In this document: positions 12,769 to 23,250 of the stretch, piece by piece
How positions within the stretch are numbered: position 1 is the first letter of the stretch
How the letters are laid out: each line of letters opens with the position of its first letter
Source of the DNA: Diadema setosum
Lineage: Eukaryota; Echinodermata; Echinoidea; Diadematoida; Diadematidae
NCBI GenBank assembly: GCA_033980235.1
Contig: CM067070.1
Coordinates: 9,750,195 to 9,814,194, forward strand
Length of the DNA: 64,000 nt
Direction of reading: 5' to 3'
Translations under genes and position numbers: made by a program
Notes under the pieces: generated by a model
Database searches by the model: none
Told to the model about the DNA's origin: nothing
The model's input: only the letters and a program-made list of their open reading frames with translations

Positions 12769-13092
12769 CTTTCGTAGTCTCTAAATCATTTAAATCAAAC
12801 AGGAGAATTCTCGAATCATTTCCGAGGCTATTGTTTGCGATGCATTCAATTGTTCGACTGCTCTTTCCTGTTAATTCGAGCGTTGTGACAGCGAGAGTCG
12901 ACATGACGATGACACCATCAATTCCAGTAAAAACAGTGCGAGTTGTTACCATGTCCTCTAAGTCGGACCCTTTACCGTTGCCATATCGCCAATATACAGA
13001 TGGTGGTGTGTTTGACTCCATGATACAAGTGACTATTACAATTCCCTTATCTTCGGCATAGTCTTCTCTTAAGCTGAGTATAGCCGGTGCCT
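12769..13092 (-). CDS. IgR-1 third Ig-domain exon (C2-like)
   Basis: This exon of 324 bp is phase 1 at both ends and encodes one Ig fold. Visible hallmarks are the strand B cysteine in IVTC, the core tryptophan in SVYWRYG, and the strand F cysteine in RTIECIANNS. The acceptor is ACTCTTCGCAG. The donor is a noncanonical GC: AAAG followed by GCAAGT, the usual strong context for GC-AG introns. The paralogous exon 52224-52538 uses the same GC donor. IgR-1 has three extra codons in the segment LLFDLNDLETT. The domain would lie next to the membrane in the extracellular part. Confidence 0.85.
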
Positions 13093-13191
13093 CTGCGAAG
13101 AGTCAGAGGAACAATGGAAATAATTTAGGACTTATGCATATTTATTAATCATTAATTAATAATAGGAAAGTATATAAACTATCATATTTCA

Positions 13192-13472
13192 GGTGACAGC
13201 TCGTTATTCCGAAGGTTCGTTATTTAGAAGGCTCTTCAGTCCGAAGATTCGTTATTCCGAAGGTTCGTTTTTCCGAATTTCATTTTCGGATTAACGTACC
13301 TTCGAAAAAACGAACCTTCGGAATAACGCCACAAATGTCCGGATTAACGGACCCTTTTTATTTTCGGATTAACGAACCTCTAGGTATAGGAAATTTGTGT
13401 GTTTCGGATTAACGAACCTTCGGAACAACGAATCTTCGGTATATCAAACCTTCGAAATAACGAACAGCACCC
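13192..13472. mobile_element. MITE of the TTCGTTATTCCGAAGG family, 281 bp
   Basis: It is flanked by the 8-bp direct repeat ATATTTCA at 13184-13191 and 13473-13480. Its termini are GGTGACAGCTCG and CGAACAGCACCC. The interior is made of TTCGTTAATCCGAA-type units. The corresponding intron position of IgR-2, near 52618, lacks it, so insertion postdates the duplication. The 8-bp duplication suggests hAT mobilisation. Confidence 0.85.
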
Positions 13473-14544
13473 ATATTTCATTAGGATGGTTGGGTCTTCA
13501 TCCTCGCACAGCTTGCTTTTTTTGCCGTAAGAATTAAGGGATGTATAGCCCATTATGTTTCCCAAAATGATAACAAAAAAATCCAGAAATGCTTATTTTA
13601 CTTTTGGTTAAAGGTACTTAAAGTATTTTTTATATATCAGCTTTCAACTCGTTCCGTATGCCTCTCAATCTAAAGTCACTATTTGCCTTTCTTATACAGT
13701 CTCCCATGTAGCTTCCTCATCATTTCTCAAGTCTTCTTTCTAAGCTCTTCTACCAAGAAACGGTCCCCGCAGGGGGTACACATGATGAAACCGAAACCCT
13801 CTCCCCCTCAAGGTATTATAGGTTGATGTTTCGTCAGAAGAGACCAAATTGACTAGTTTCACTGAATTATCAAAAAAAAAGTACATTCTCCTTTACCGTT
13901 CATATCAGCACTCTTGGTGGTAAGGTGTTCGCCATAAATCGGAAATTACATTTTATTTTTCAAATTTAGATTCTGAGTTACCTTGAGCTGTTGTCACAAG
14001 CTAGTATGAGTATTATCATTATCACATTACTGTTTCTATAGGCCTATAAGATAACTGTAAAATTTGCTCGCAATGGTATCGTAACTTTTAGCTACTCACC
14101 GAACAGGTAGAAAAAAAAATATTACCAAGTCATCATTGCAGTGAAATACTTTTTTGTTCATGCACATAACAGGTAGCAATTAGAGGGGAACAGTATTGCC
14201 CGAGATCAAGTATCAAGTTGATTGTCAACACGATCAACGTTTTGATACCGACACTGGTACAGCATAACAATGCGGTAAAATATCGTTAGTTTTAAGCACT
14301 TGCAATAGTACGAGGTGTATCACTACTACCATCATAGCTGGTTTTCTTTGGGTTTGCACTGCAGTGACAATGGTGCCTTGCTTAAAATTTCCAGCAAGAT
14401 GTATGGCATATTAGAGCTATCATAACTGACCGAAAAGCCGTGATAAGATGTCGCAATCTGCCTGAACCACATGTATGCATTAATATTTAGGCCTATTTAT
14501 TCATTCTTTCAGAACAGAGAAAGGTATGAGAAATGAAAGCTTAC
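13473..14544. other. IgR-1 intron between second and third Ig exons
   Basis: No exon is supported. The sequence aligns in order with 52620-53769 of IgR-2, including a region ending in the conserved words CCTATTTATT and TTCTTTCAGAACAGAG near the exon. Confidence 0.5.
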
Positions 14545-14889
14545 CTCCTCTTACAATATTGACTGTAGATTCGGTCACCTTGTAATATCTCCTTTTCTTA
14601 AGCAGACATTTCATTGACTCGTTGTTATCAAGTTTGGTGACGTTGAAAGTAATTCTCACAGAATTGACGGAAATGTTGTGGCTGCTGTGGTAGGGTCTGT
14701 TTTCAGTTTGTAAGTCAACGCTAAAGTCGGCCAGAGTTGTCTGAAACTCCAACTTCATATCCGGTTTCAAGAGGGTTTCCGTGAAGCAAACTATCGATTT
14801 GTGGGTTCCACTGGGCAGAATAATCGTTTCCATGTCCTTCAAGATGTGGTTATTCTGTTCGTCATGTAGGACGAGAGTAACTGACGATA
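14545..14889 (-). CDS. IgR-1 second Ig-domain exon
   Basis: This exon of 345 bp is phase 1 at both ends. The acceptor is TTTTTCACACAACGCAG and the donor is GTAAGC. It encodes an Ig-like domain with a strand B cysteine in KSIVC and a strand F cysteine in ESMKCLLKKRRYY. The usual strand C tryptophan is phenylalanine here (KLEFQTT), whereas IgR-2 keeps W (KLEWQTT). N-glycosylation sites are present (NIS, NVT). The ORF runs open upstream of the acceptor, so the start was set by phase and the pyrimidine tract. It is clearly paralogous to 53770-54111. Confidence 0.8.
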
Positions 14890-16463
14890 CTGCGTTGTGT
14901 GAAAAATGAAAACCAATTTGCTGAGATCGACTCGTGGAACAAAACATAATACTTTGCAATAGTTATTCAGCAAAAAAAAAAAAACTGACAAACATTTTGG
15001 GATTATTTAGAGATTATTTGGGATGTTTAACGCAAAAATCGTAATCATTATTGTGTCAAATATACAAATGCAGTTCTAATGACGAGTCAGAGGGAAAGAA
15101 TGTCAAGATATAAGATGGAGGCATTCCGCATTAAAGACACAAATCAGGAAGATAAAGAATGCTAATCAATAATTTGTGCTTTGTGTTGTTTTTTCTTCAT
15201 AGCAATTAATTAGAAAATATGTCTTTAATCGACGTAAATTGACATCAGTCATTACTTTGAATACGTATGCAGTACCTGCTGATAAAAAGGGGTCGGACCC
15301 CATCACTTGCTATCGTCGAAAGCTTGGTAAATATCAGGGCCACCGGAACCGCTGCGTTAAAGCGTGAAAGTGCTTATATTAGTATTCCTTCTCCGGTCTC
15401 GTATTATATTTGTAAAAAAAAAATGAGGTCAGCACACTTCATTTGATTTGAAAAACTTCACTTCATGAACTTTATTAAAGTGTTCAGGTACTGGAATTCT
15501 ATTTTTTTTTTTGTTATGGAACATTATGAAGGAATGATATTATTCAAAACAAAACAAAAAATATCTAACTTAAAACCATTTGTGACTCAAATAAGCTAAA
15601 GTCAATATAAGAGTCCGATTATCTTTTCCCCACTTAAGATACTTCTCTAAGCGCATGAAATGTGTATATTTCTTGCTTTTTGACAGCAGCTCCTCATGGT
15701 CCGTAGCTCATTTCACATTCTTAGAGATATTTTTTTTTTTTATAATAAGCTTTTCAGACAGTTGATGGGTGGCATCGAATATAATGATTTCTTCGGTAGA
15801 GTCCCAAGGCTTGTATAATCTAAAACTATACTTGGGCTGCGCTACCGGCAGGCGAAGATTTACAAAGACGTATAAAATCTTATATCACAGGTTAAGTAAT
15901 AGGTCCAGCGTTCATAATTGAAGTGTTGCTTTCCTATCAATTTTGTAGGAGTTCTAAAGAACACTCACCTACCTCTTGTAAAAGGAGAGAAAATATTGCT
16001 TGAGTAACACATCTTATTAAACAGCGTAAGTAAATGTGTACTATACCAACATAAGTTAAAGAGTGTAAAAACACTTTGTATATTTTGCTTGATATCGTTC
16101 TATTGTTGTGATAACAAGAAAAATTGTGGAATTTTTCTCTGGAGAGGGCGGAGGGGGAGGGGGAGGGGGAAAGAGTCATATAATTAACAAAAAAAAATAT
16201 ATAGATGCTGAAAACTTCTGGATATCCGATTCCTTGAGATTCAAACTTGGGGTTTCATAGATTTCTGCACTAACAGATTTCCAATATGTATATATAAATA
16301 AATATATATATATACGTATGTATCTGTGAGGAAACTTACCATTCACGTGACAAGGTATCGCAATTACTGACTAATAACCAAATTTAAAAGAGCTTTCTTG
16401 AGGTTGTTGTCAAGCAATTACGAACTACAGGGAGAATGGGCTCCTGCCAAACTTTAAACTCAC
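14890..16463. other. IgR-1 intron with a V-exon flanking cassette
   Basis: Segment 15350-15600 recurs at about 16920-17180 and at 54720-54990, and 15750-15860 recurs at 56130-56240. These are conserved noncoding flanks of the V-type exons. The small minus ORF at 15937-16179 has a GT-rich donor-like end but no convincing acceptor, so no exon is called. Confidence 0.5.
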
Positions 16464-16775
16464 CTGTAACAGTTAAATTTACTGTACATGTTATGGGCCG
16501 AGCTGATGGGTTGGCAGCGGTGTACTTGTATATTCCTCCGTCATGGAAAGAAACATTTGTGATGATCAGGTTGCACGACACCACGTCATCACCTGATCGC
16601 TCTAAGTCGAAACGCGGCAGGTTGAACAGACCCTTCTCTCTTGGTCTATATCTAATCAAATCAGAGTTATCGATTCCAAGCCTCCAGGTGACCTGGTGAA
16701 CTGATAAGTTGGAGCAGCAGGGTAATTCGACATTGTCTCCAACAGTAGAAATAACGTGTGTCAAGTTTCCTCTGC
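16464..16775 (-). CDS. IgR-1 V-type Ig exon b (intact)
   Basis: A 312-bp exon of 104 codons, phase 1 at both ends, with acceptor CTTGTCTTCCAG and donor GTGAGT. The domain has ELPCC in strand B, QVTWRLG with the core W, FNLPRFDL, VVSCNLIITNV, and HDGGIYKY at strand F. The canonical strand F cysteine is Tyr. Extra cysteines lie in VVSC and in PITC. All three V-type exons in the window share this pattern. The frame is open throughout. It is the likely ligand-facing N-terminal domain if spliced to the signal exon at 32870-32996. Confidence 0.85.
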
Positions 16776-16919
16776 CTGGAAGACAAGAAGTGATGAAAGA
16801 TGTAGCAAGAAAGATAATGATACTGATATTAAAGACATCACATATATTTCACAAGAAGCTTATGTGTATTAAACATGATTTATAATTTTCAGCCGAGAGT
16901 CATTCTCTCTATATACCAC

Positions 16920-17186
16920 GCATTTTGCGTTAAAGTGCTTAGCATTCCTTCTGTACTCTTCGGTCTTGTATTATATTAAAGAAAAACACATGAGGTCAAC
17001 ACACATCATTTGATTTGAAAAACTTCACCTCACAAACTTCACTAGAGCGTTGAGGTACTGATTTTTTTTTCTTTTGGGGAACAGGTAAAGGATTGAAACA
17101 TATTCAAAACAAAACATATATAACTTAAAAACCGTCTGTGACTCTAATAAGCTGAAGCAAATATAAAAGTCCGACAATCGTTTTTG
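16920..17186. repeat. Second copy of the V-exon flank cassette
   Basis: The stretch from ATTTTGCGTTAAAGTGCT to the AATATAAAAGTCCGAC word repeats 15350-15620 and 54720-55005 at clear similarity. Its place directly right of V exon b suggests that flank plus V exon was duplicated as a unit within IgR-1. Confidence 0.6.
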
Positions 17187-17720
17187 TCGAGCCCACCGGA
17201 GGTGTGGGGAGACTATAAGGGATCGCCTGCGGCGTCTGTTCGTCCGTCGTCTGTCCGTAACGCTACAAAAACTTGAATAACTCTCTACTGAGGATTTCAA
17301 CTTCAATCAAACTTAGAGGGAAGAGTGGTTATACAAAGGTACACATTTTACCAAACATGAAGGGACTTCAAGGTCATAGGTCACAGGCAGAGGTCAATGA
17401 ACTTTAGGGCCCAATGTTGTCTTTAGGGCGCGTTTCGTTTATGGCTCGTAGCTTTTGATGTATATATGTCTGTTTGTGACCAAACTAAAATGGTAGATGT
17501 CCCTTGGGAATTTGAAGGTTACTACAAGGTCAAAGGTCACAGTCAGGGGTCAACGAACTTTTAGGAACCAATGTTATGTTTTTATGGCGCGTTTTGATTA
17601 TGGCTCATAACTTTTGATCCCTTTGTCTGTTTGTGACCAAACTTGGATGGTAGATGTCCCTTGGGGAGGTGAAGGTCATCACAATGGCAAAGGTCATAGG
17701 CGGGTCAATTAACTTCTTGG
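17187..17720 (+). repeat. Interspersed repeat beginning GTCGAGCCCACCGGAGGTG
   Basis: The start, including ATCGCCTGCGGCGTCTGT, occurs again at 28740-28830. Inside are about three degenerate copies of a 140-170 bp unit with AAGGTCATAGGTCACAGGC, GGTAGATGTCCCTTGG and GGCGCGTTT words. No coding capacity is seen. It behaves as a dispersed repeat of unknown class. Confidence 0.6.
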
Positions 17721-17784
17721 ACTTCGAAAAATATTAATTTCTTGTACGCGAACGGGCGAGACACAATTTGGCACTTGCCTTGTG

Positions 17785-18115
17785 TATATTTGGCAGTGCC
17801 CGACATTATTGCCCTGATCAAAATGTTCACCAGTATGCTAGTAGTTCTGTTTGTAACTCACATTTTGAAACATGTCTATTATAGCTGCAGTTCATTTTTT
17901 GTATATTTGGCAGTGTTTGACATTATTGTTCTGATTGAAATGTTTATTGGTAGGTGCTTATGTTGGTAGTTTTTCTTTTTGTAAGTCACATTTTGAAACA
18001 GTGGTATAGCTGCTGTTCACATTTTGTATATTTGGTAGTGTCTGACATTATTGTTCTGACTAAAATGTTTACCGGTATGATGTTGTTGGTTTTTGCTTGT
18101 AGCTCATATTTTGAT
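17785..18115 (+). repeat. Tandem repeat, about 120-bp unit, three copies
   Basis: Copies start near 17788, 17901 and 18027 at TATATTTGGCAGTG or TATATTTGGTAGTG, and each continues through GACATTATT and AAAATGTT-like words. The frame-shared translations (DIIVL.EMF) come from the repeat and do not indicate a gene. Confidence 0.75.
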
Positions 18116-18224
18116 AATTTTGAATTGTGTGTGTGTGGGGGGGGGGTGGAGTTTCTGTTTTGTTTTGTTTCATCTGCACATGCGTGTTCCAGGGAACAGG
18201 ATTCTGGGCCAGGGACAAATAATA

Positions 18225-18258
18225 CACATTCCTCTCTCTCCCTCTCTCCCCCCTCTCC

Positions 18259-18303
<45 letters not shown>

Positions 18304-18306
18304 TCT
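18225..18306. repeat. (CT)n microsatellite with C run
   Basis: A CT-rich tract with an internal C run at about 18258-18269 and a pure CT run at 18270-18301. Confidence 0.9.
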
Positions 18307-18849
18307 CTCGTGTGGGTTATGGAGCAAAGGGCTTTGGGTATATATTGTAAGTAAATGTTGAAATACTATTATACATATGTTTGAAGTGATTTGATGTACT
18401 TATTTAACTCTATAGGGAACATCAGAGGGTTTATTTAGTTATGTTTGATATTACTGGTTGTTATGACAATTGCTAACCGAGGCTCATGTTAGTCATTTAT
18501 GTGTGTGTGTGTTATTTTGAATTTTCTGATACAATTTATATATTTTGTAAATTTAAAAATTTGGGCCTGAGAACGGTTGCAATATCTTGATTTATGTAGG
18601 GTAAAACAGAACTGATATATTGTATATGTACATGTTTAATTGTGTAATAGAGTTGTAGGGTGTTGTTTGTATTCATTGTGCTTATTATAGACGTAATAAT
18701 ATGTAATTATGTAATTGTGATGTAAAATGTGTTTGCATTGTCATGATCATTTTGTTGCAATGTAATGCCAGTGGAAGCCAAATTTCTTTGTCTGACATAG
18801 ACCAATAAAGAAATACAAAAAGAAAGTAAAGAAAGAAAGAAAGAAACAG

Positions 18850-19350
18850 TGTGGGTCCCAGCACTGATCCTTGTGGTACTCCACATGTAATCGTTCTACT
18901 TCTGGATATTTCATCCTTGTAGCACAATACCTGCGATCAGTTTGAGAGGTAATTTTGGAACCTATGCCATAATATTCTAATTTCGCTGAAAGGATGCGAT
19001 GATTGATTGTGTCAAACGCCTCTTTGAAATCTACAGGCTGTACAAATATACCACCTTTATCATTTGAGTGTAATATTGTATTAACCAAATTAATTAATGA
19101 TAAGTTTGTACTGTATTTCTTACGAAATCCATACTGATGTGTGTACAAAATGTTATTACAGATTCTAAAAAGTCCATTAGACGACCATTGACTAATTTCT
19201 CAAAAGCTTTTGCAATTACTGGCAGAACTGAAATAGGTCTGTAATTACCTGGGTCATCTTTCGACCCTTTCTCGTACAAAGGCGTCACTTTTGCTATCTT
19301 AAGTGCATCTGGGAATAGGCCGGTTTGTATGCACAGATCTTTAATTTTGC
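18850..19350 (-). pseudogene. Non-LTR reverse transcriptase fragment, middle part
   Basis: Reading right to left, the translations give KVTPLYEKGSKDDPGNYRPI, then YGFRKKYSTNLSL, then FKEAFDTINHRIL and CGVPQGSVLGPTLF, the ordered RT motifs from fingers to the B box. Frame changes occur between the blocks. Coding similarity stops abruptly at about 18850, where AG-rich sequence and a plus-strand-looking 3' end (AATAAAGAAATAC near 18805) follow. The fragment at 21470-21760 is probably the upstream part of the same element. Confidence 0.8.
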
Positions 19351-21469
19351 ACACGGCCGCAACCTCGGGCAAACAAAGGATACGAGCCTGCAACGTCGGC
19401 TGCTGCAGCCGTCCCCGACACATCCTCACATGTAGACTTACGTGTATGTTGGGTACATGTGTGCGATGCATCAACTTCGACTTTACCTCCTGGCATTTCG
19501 TGTGGCTCTAAATCAATTCCCAACCTTAGATGAGGGAGATTTCTGCTGTGATCAAACGCAATGTGGACTATAGTTTCGATTATGTTGAATTTTGGTTTCG
19601 ATTATGTCTTCAGTAGTTTCTCAAAATGGATGGAAAACACTGCTGCTACGGAACATGCAACAGTATGACCGCCTCACTTCATACTTCAATGATTTTAAGC
19701 ATTATGATTGATTGTAAAATCTGAACTTCTCAGAATTTTTTTTTTTTGGGGGGGGGGGAGGGAGGGAGGGGTGTAGACAACGAATCTCTCATAATCGATA
19801 TATTTCGTTGTTGTTGCTTTATATTCTTTGACAAATTTGCGTACAAATTTGACGCAGAAAATACACACGGCACCAAGGCAAGCCTCGTTAATATTAAGTA
19901 GAATAAGAAAAATATTAACGAGGCTTGCCTTGGTGCCGTGTGTATTTTCTGCGTCAAATTTGTACGCAAATTTGTCAAAGAATATAAAGCAACAACAACG
20001 ACAAAAGTACACACCCCTGAACGAGTGGATAAAGGCGGCTCGCTCCAGTCACCGGCCAACAGGTTTGTGGGGTAAACGCGCTATACGGGGGCACGCAGAG
20101 CGAGTCGCCTTGTTTAAAGGCTACAGCGGTGCATGCTTGCATGCAACACGTTTATCGTGACTGCTGCTCAGCACGGAAACGTTGCAGTTTCCCGCTTTGT
20201 TAGACTGTTTTATTTAGCAAGTTGAGGTAGAAATTAGAATTTAAACCACAACACAAGAGAAAAAGAAGGTAACATTTATCTAACAAACCTTCATCATGCC
20301 ATTTCGAAGAAGAATTAAGCTGAAATAACGGCATCAAGGAATACCTCTTCACTGCCGATTCTGCTGTTGTGCGTACATCTGATCACGGCAATCGCGAATC
20401 TTGAGCTGATTACGGTAGGTTTTGTGCTTTTTAAACGTCGTATTTACGTAAATTTGTGAGTGTAAAAATCAATTACAGCTCTTTGACTTAGTTATCACGA
20501 GTATGTTAGATTACCTGCGCTATACGCAATTCCCCACAATGATCGATTTGTTGTGTCAATAATAACAGCATATTGTGGCTGTACGAAGGAACAGCTGATC
20601 ACGGCAATCGTGAATCTTGAGCTGACGATAGGTTTTGCGCTTTTAAAACTTTGTTTTTCCGTAAATTTATGGGTGTAAAATATGATTCCAATGAACACAA
20701 ACAAACAAACATTTTCACGACGTGAATATATAGTTTTGGAAGACGGTTCATTCTAGATTGACAACAAATTACACACCAATTTCCTGAAAAGTGCACATAG
20801 TTTGCCTATACATACGTAAATCCCACTGGGTTGCATACACACGTGGTGACGTCACAGATTTGGCACTTTTCGTAGCCGCATCGAACTTTTTCCAGTGCTC
20901 AAATTTGGTAAAAATAAAGATCCTTATATTCAAAGCGGAGACAACTTTATTGCATGATTTATGTCAGAAATTAATCAAAATAACATTAAATGATGGAAAA
21001 CAGTCAATTCATATGATATTATTTCCTACAAAATTCTTCTTTAACCGTCCAACCCTTCCGCATGGCTTGCTCGAACTTTGGCTAGAACTTGAAGCTGACG
21101 CCATCACAAAGCAAGATTATAGCAAACAAAAGTTGTCGATTACCCGCAGCGAGTAACGATCGTAGACAATGCACGCGTGAATGCAAAAACAATGTGGCGT
21201 CCGCGCTTTCTCATTTACCCGACATAGTTACAATCACTAGGGTCGCGTGGGGTGTGACGTCATTATACATATCATTAGTAAACCGGCCTATTGGCCCATT
21301 TCTAATGATAAATTAAAGATATAAGTCAATGGGTAAACAATATATGGTGCTGCGTTCTTGATCAATCTTTTTGACAAATTATCAAAACCATGAGACTTTG
21401 TAGCATCAAGAGCATATATCCATATTTTCTTCTTCTCTTATAAGTTTCCAAGCCAAGACTTTGTATTTC
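19351..21469. other. Probable insertion between two parts of one retroelement
   Basis: The RT fragments at 18850-19350 and 21470-21760 are both minus strand and in the right order for one element, so this 2.1-kb interval looks inserted. It contains a perfect palindrome (19805-20001), a G-rich run near 19747-19760, and a CAAA-type run at about 20696-20712. Two segments near 20380 and 20600 share GATCACGGCAATCG. No transposase or host exon is recognised. Confidence 0.45.
19805..20001. repeat. Perfect palindrome, 91-bp arms, 15-bp loop
   Basis: Bases 19805-19895 are the exact reverse complement of 19911-20001, with AAGTAGAATAAGAAA between. I checked the arms base by base and found no mismatch. 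Transcription from either strand would give the same long hairpin. Confidence 0.95.
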
Positions 21470-21760
21470 TGGCACCCGGATAATCTTGAAAACAACTATT
21501 AGGAGGCCCATGTGGTATTCGTTCTGCCAAATTTGACGCAACAGTGACAAAGTAGTTATTGAGCTCTTCGGCTATTTCATTTTTAGAAGATACAACTTTA
21601 TCAATTCCACCTTGATTGATAATTAACTTTTCTATATCAAAATACTTATTCTTACCCTTTCTACCAATTAACTCATTAATGGTTTCCCAGGTCTTTGTCA
21701 TATCACTTTTATTACGATTAAAAGAATTGCAACTAGAAAAGCGCTCTGAGAGCGCAGACC
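21470..21760 (-). pseudogene. Non-LTR ORF2 fragment, endonuclease-to-RT linker
   Basis: The minus translation contains MTKTWETINELIGRKGKNKY and EELNNYFVTVASNLAERIPH, typical of the linker before RT in CR1-like ORF2 proteins. It ends where sequence unlike the family begins. It is probably the 5' part of the element whose RT lies at 18850-19350. Confidence 0.75.
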
Positions 21761-22389
21761 TCCGCCAAGCATGCAGCTCATTTCCACCACTGATTTTGAT
21801 TTCCACCCAAGTGCTTCTTTTTTAATTCATGTTCCATATTCCACATTTCGTACAAGTTTTATATTCCATTTGATTTGAAGCAGAAATGTTTTTTCACACA
21901 ATGGTCAGTTTCAACCAATAATGCACAAATGTATAAGGACATAATAATTAACGTGTAATATGAGGAACCCAGTAAAAAGCTAAGCTTGTTTATAGGATGT
22001 GGGTTCCAAAAATATAACATAGGGTTTTAGTACAGTATGAGCATTGTCTTCAAGCGATAAGGACGTGTTTGTTTGGAGCTCCTGGTTACATCCGAATATT
22101 TCTGACTTCCGCTGAAGTAATCGCGAGAAATTTTATACCATAGTAATCACCTAATCAAGAGGATTGTCGCTAACCCGAAATTATTCCTTTTCTGCAAAAA
22201 CTGGCGAAGATACCATTGATTTTTATTTCAAATTTGAACGATTTTTTACGCTCTCTATATCTAAAAAAACTCCGCTTCAGGATCACTAAGGCGTATAAAC
22301 GCACCCCACCAGCGTACTTCTTTCTCTATCTCGCGCTGTGCCTCCAGTCTCCATAACAGCGCAACATCACCATTGTGACGTCACGCAGT

Positions 22390-23205
22390 ATGCCGAAGAA
22401 GCCAAACAACTCTACCACCCCGGCCCCCAGCAAGAAAGATGGAGAGAAACCGGAAGCTGAGATTTCAGAGCTGAGAGAGGAAATCGCAAACCTCTCCCGT
22501 GTACTAAACAACAAGCTATCGCTGCTAGAAACGGTGGTCAAGGAGGTCAGAGAAGGGCAAGCGGGAATAGTGAGCTCGATATCTGTTCTCGATGAAAAAT
22601 TTGAGAAAATGAAGAAGACAACGGAGAAGCTGGCGAAAGACAACAATGAGCTCGAAAAAAAAAACCAAGCTCTGCAAAAACAAGTCGAGGGTCTGAACCG
22701 CCAGGTCATTGATCTTGAGCAGTACAACCGCAGGATGAATCTGGAAATAAGCGGGGTGCCAAAAAAGAAGGGAGAGGAGCCGGCGAAAATCGCTCTACAA
22801 ATAGCTCAGAGGATCAATCCCGCCATCACTGCCAGCGACATCGACATCGTGCACCGCCTTGGAGCGTTAAAGGAGGGAGAAGAGCGACGAGCACGGTCTA
22901 TCATCGTACGATTCAGCAACCGGCGATCGAGGAATGCTGTGTATGACGACAGGAGAAAGATGAAGGGCGTCACGGTCCAGGGCGTCACGGTCCAGGACTT
23001 CGGCTACCAGGGTCGAGGCCAGATCTTCATCAACGAGAACCTCGTGGCATCCACCAAGGAAATTCTGAGCGGCGTGAACAAGACTAGGAAGGACGCAGGC
23101 TACAAGTTCCTCTGGACACATAATGGAAAGATCTACGTAAAGAAGAACGAGAAGGCCTTCCCGATCATAATCCACGGCAAAGACGTCATGTCTAAACTTA
23201 AGTAA
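22390..23205 (+). CDS. Retrotransposon ORF1 protein
   Basis: The frame is intact, 271 residues from the ATG at 22390 (the frame extends upstream without another ATG). Residues about 20-110 are charged and heptad-like (EISELREEIANLSRVLNNKL onward), predicting a coiled coil. They are followed by an RRM-like segment with NLEISGVP, DIDIVHRLG and RSIIVRFSNR, and a basic C-terminal part ending in YVKKNEKAFPI. This is the layout of L1-type ORF1 RNA-binding chaperones, which CR1/L2-like elements may also carry. A 15-bp tandem duplication at about 22966-22995 gives a repeated GVTVQ. The coding sequence is distinctly more GC-rich than its surroundings. Confidence 0.85.
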   Translation: MPKKPNNSTTPAPSKKDGEKPEAEISELREEIANLSRVLNNKLSLLETVVKEVREGQAGIVSSISVLDEKFEKMKKTTEKLAKDNNELEKKNQALQKQVEGLNRQVIDLEQYNRRMNLEISGVPKKKGEEPAKIALQIAQRINPAITASDIDIVHRLGALKEGEERRARSIIVRFSNRRSRNAVYDDRRKMKGVTVQGVTVQDFGYQGRGQIFINENLVASTKEILSGVNKTRKDAGYKFLWTHNGKIYVKKNEKAFPIIIHGKDVMSKLK

Positions 23206-23250
23206 ATATTCTCATCAATTTTGATTTCTAATTGTTTATCTTATGATACA

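Noticed and set aside
12663..13061. 132-aa plus-strand ORF
   Set aside because: It is the antisense shadow of the third Ig exon on the minus strand.
15937..16179. Possible additional IgR-1 exon before the V-type exon's 3' neighbour
   Set aside because: A donor-like GTGAGT exists, but the frame is not kept in IgR-2 and no credible acceptor was found.
17785..18115. CRISPR-like repeat array
   Set aside because: The genome is eukaryotic and the repeats are long, diverged and without spacers.
17986..18361. ORFs on both strands of 85-135 aa
   Set aside because: They derive from the tandem repeat and the CT microsatellite (Ser/Leu or Glu/Arg runs).
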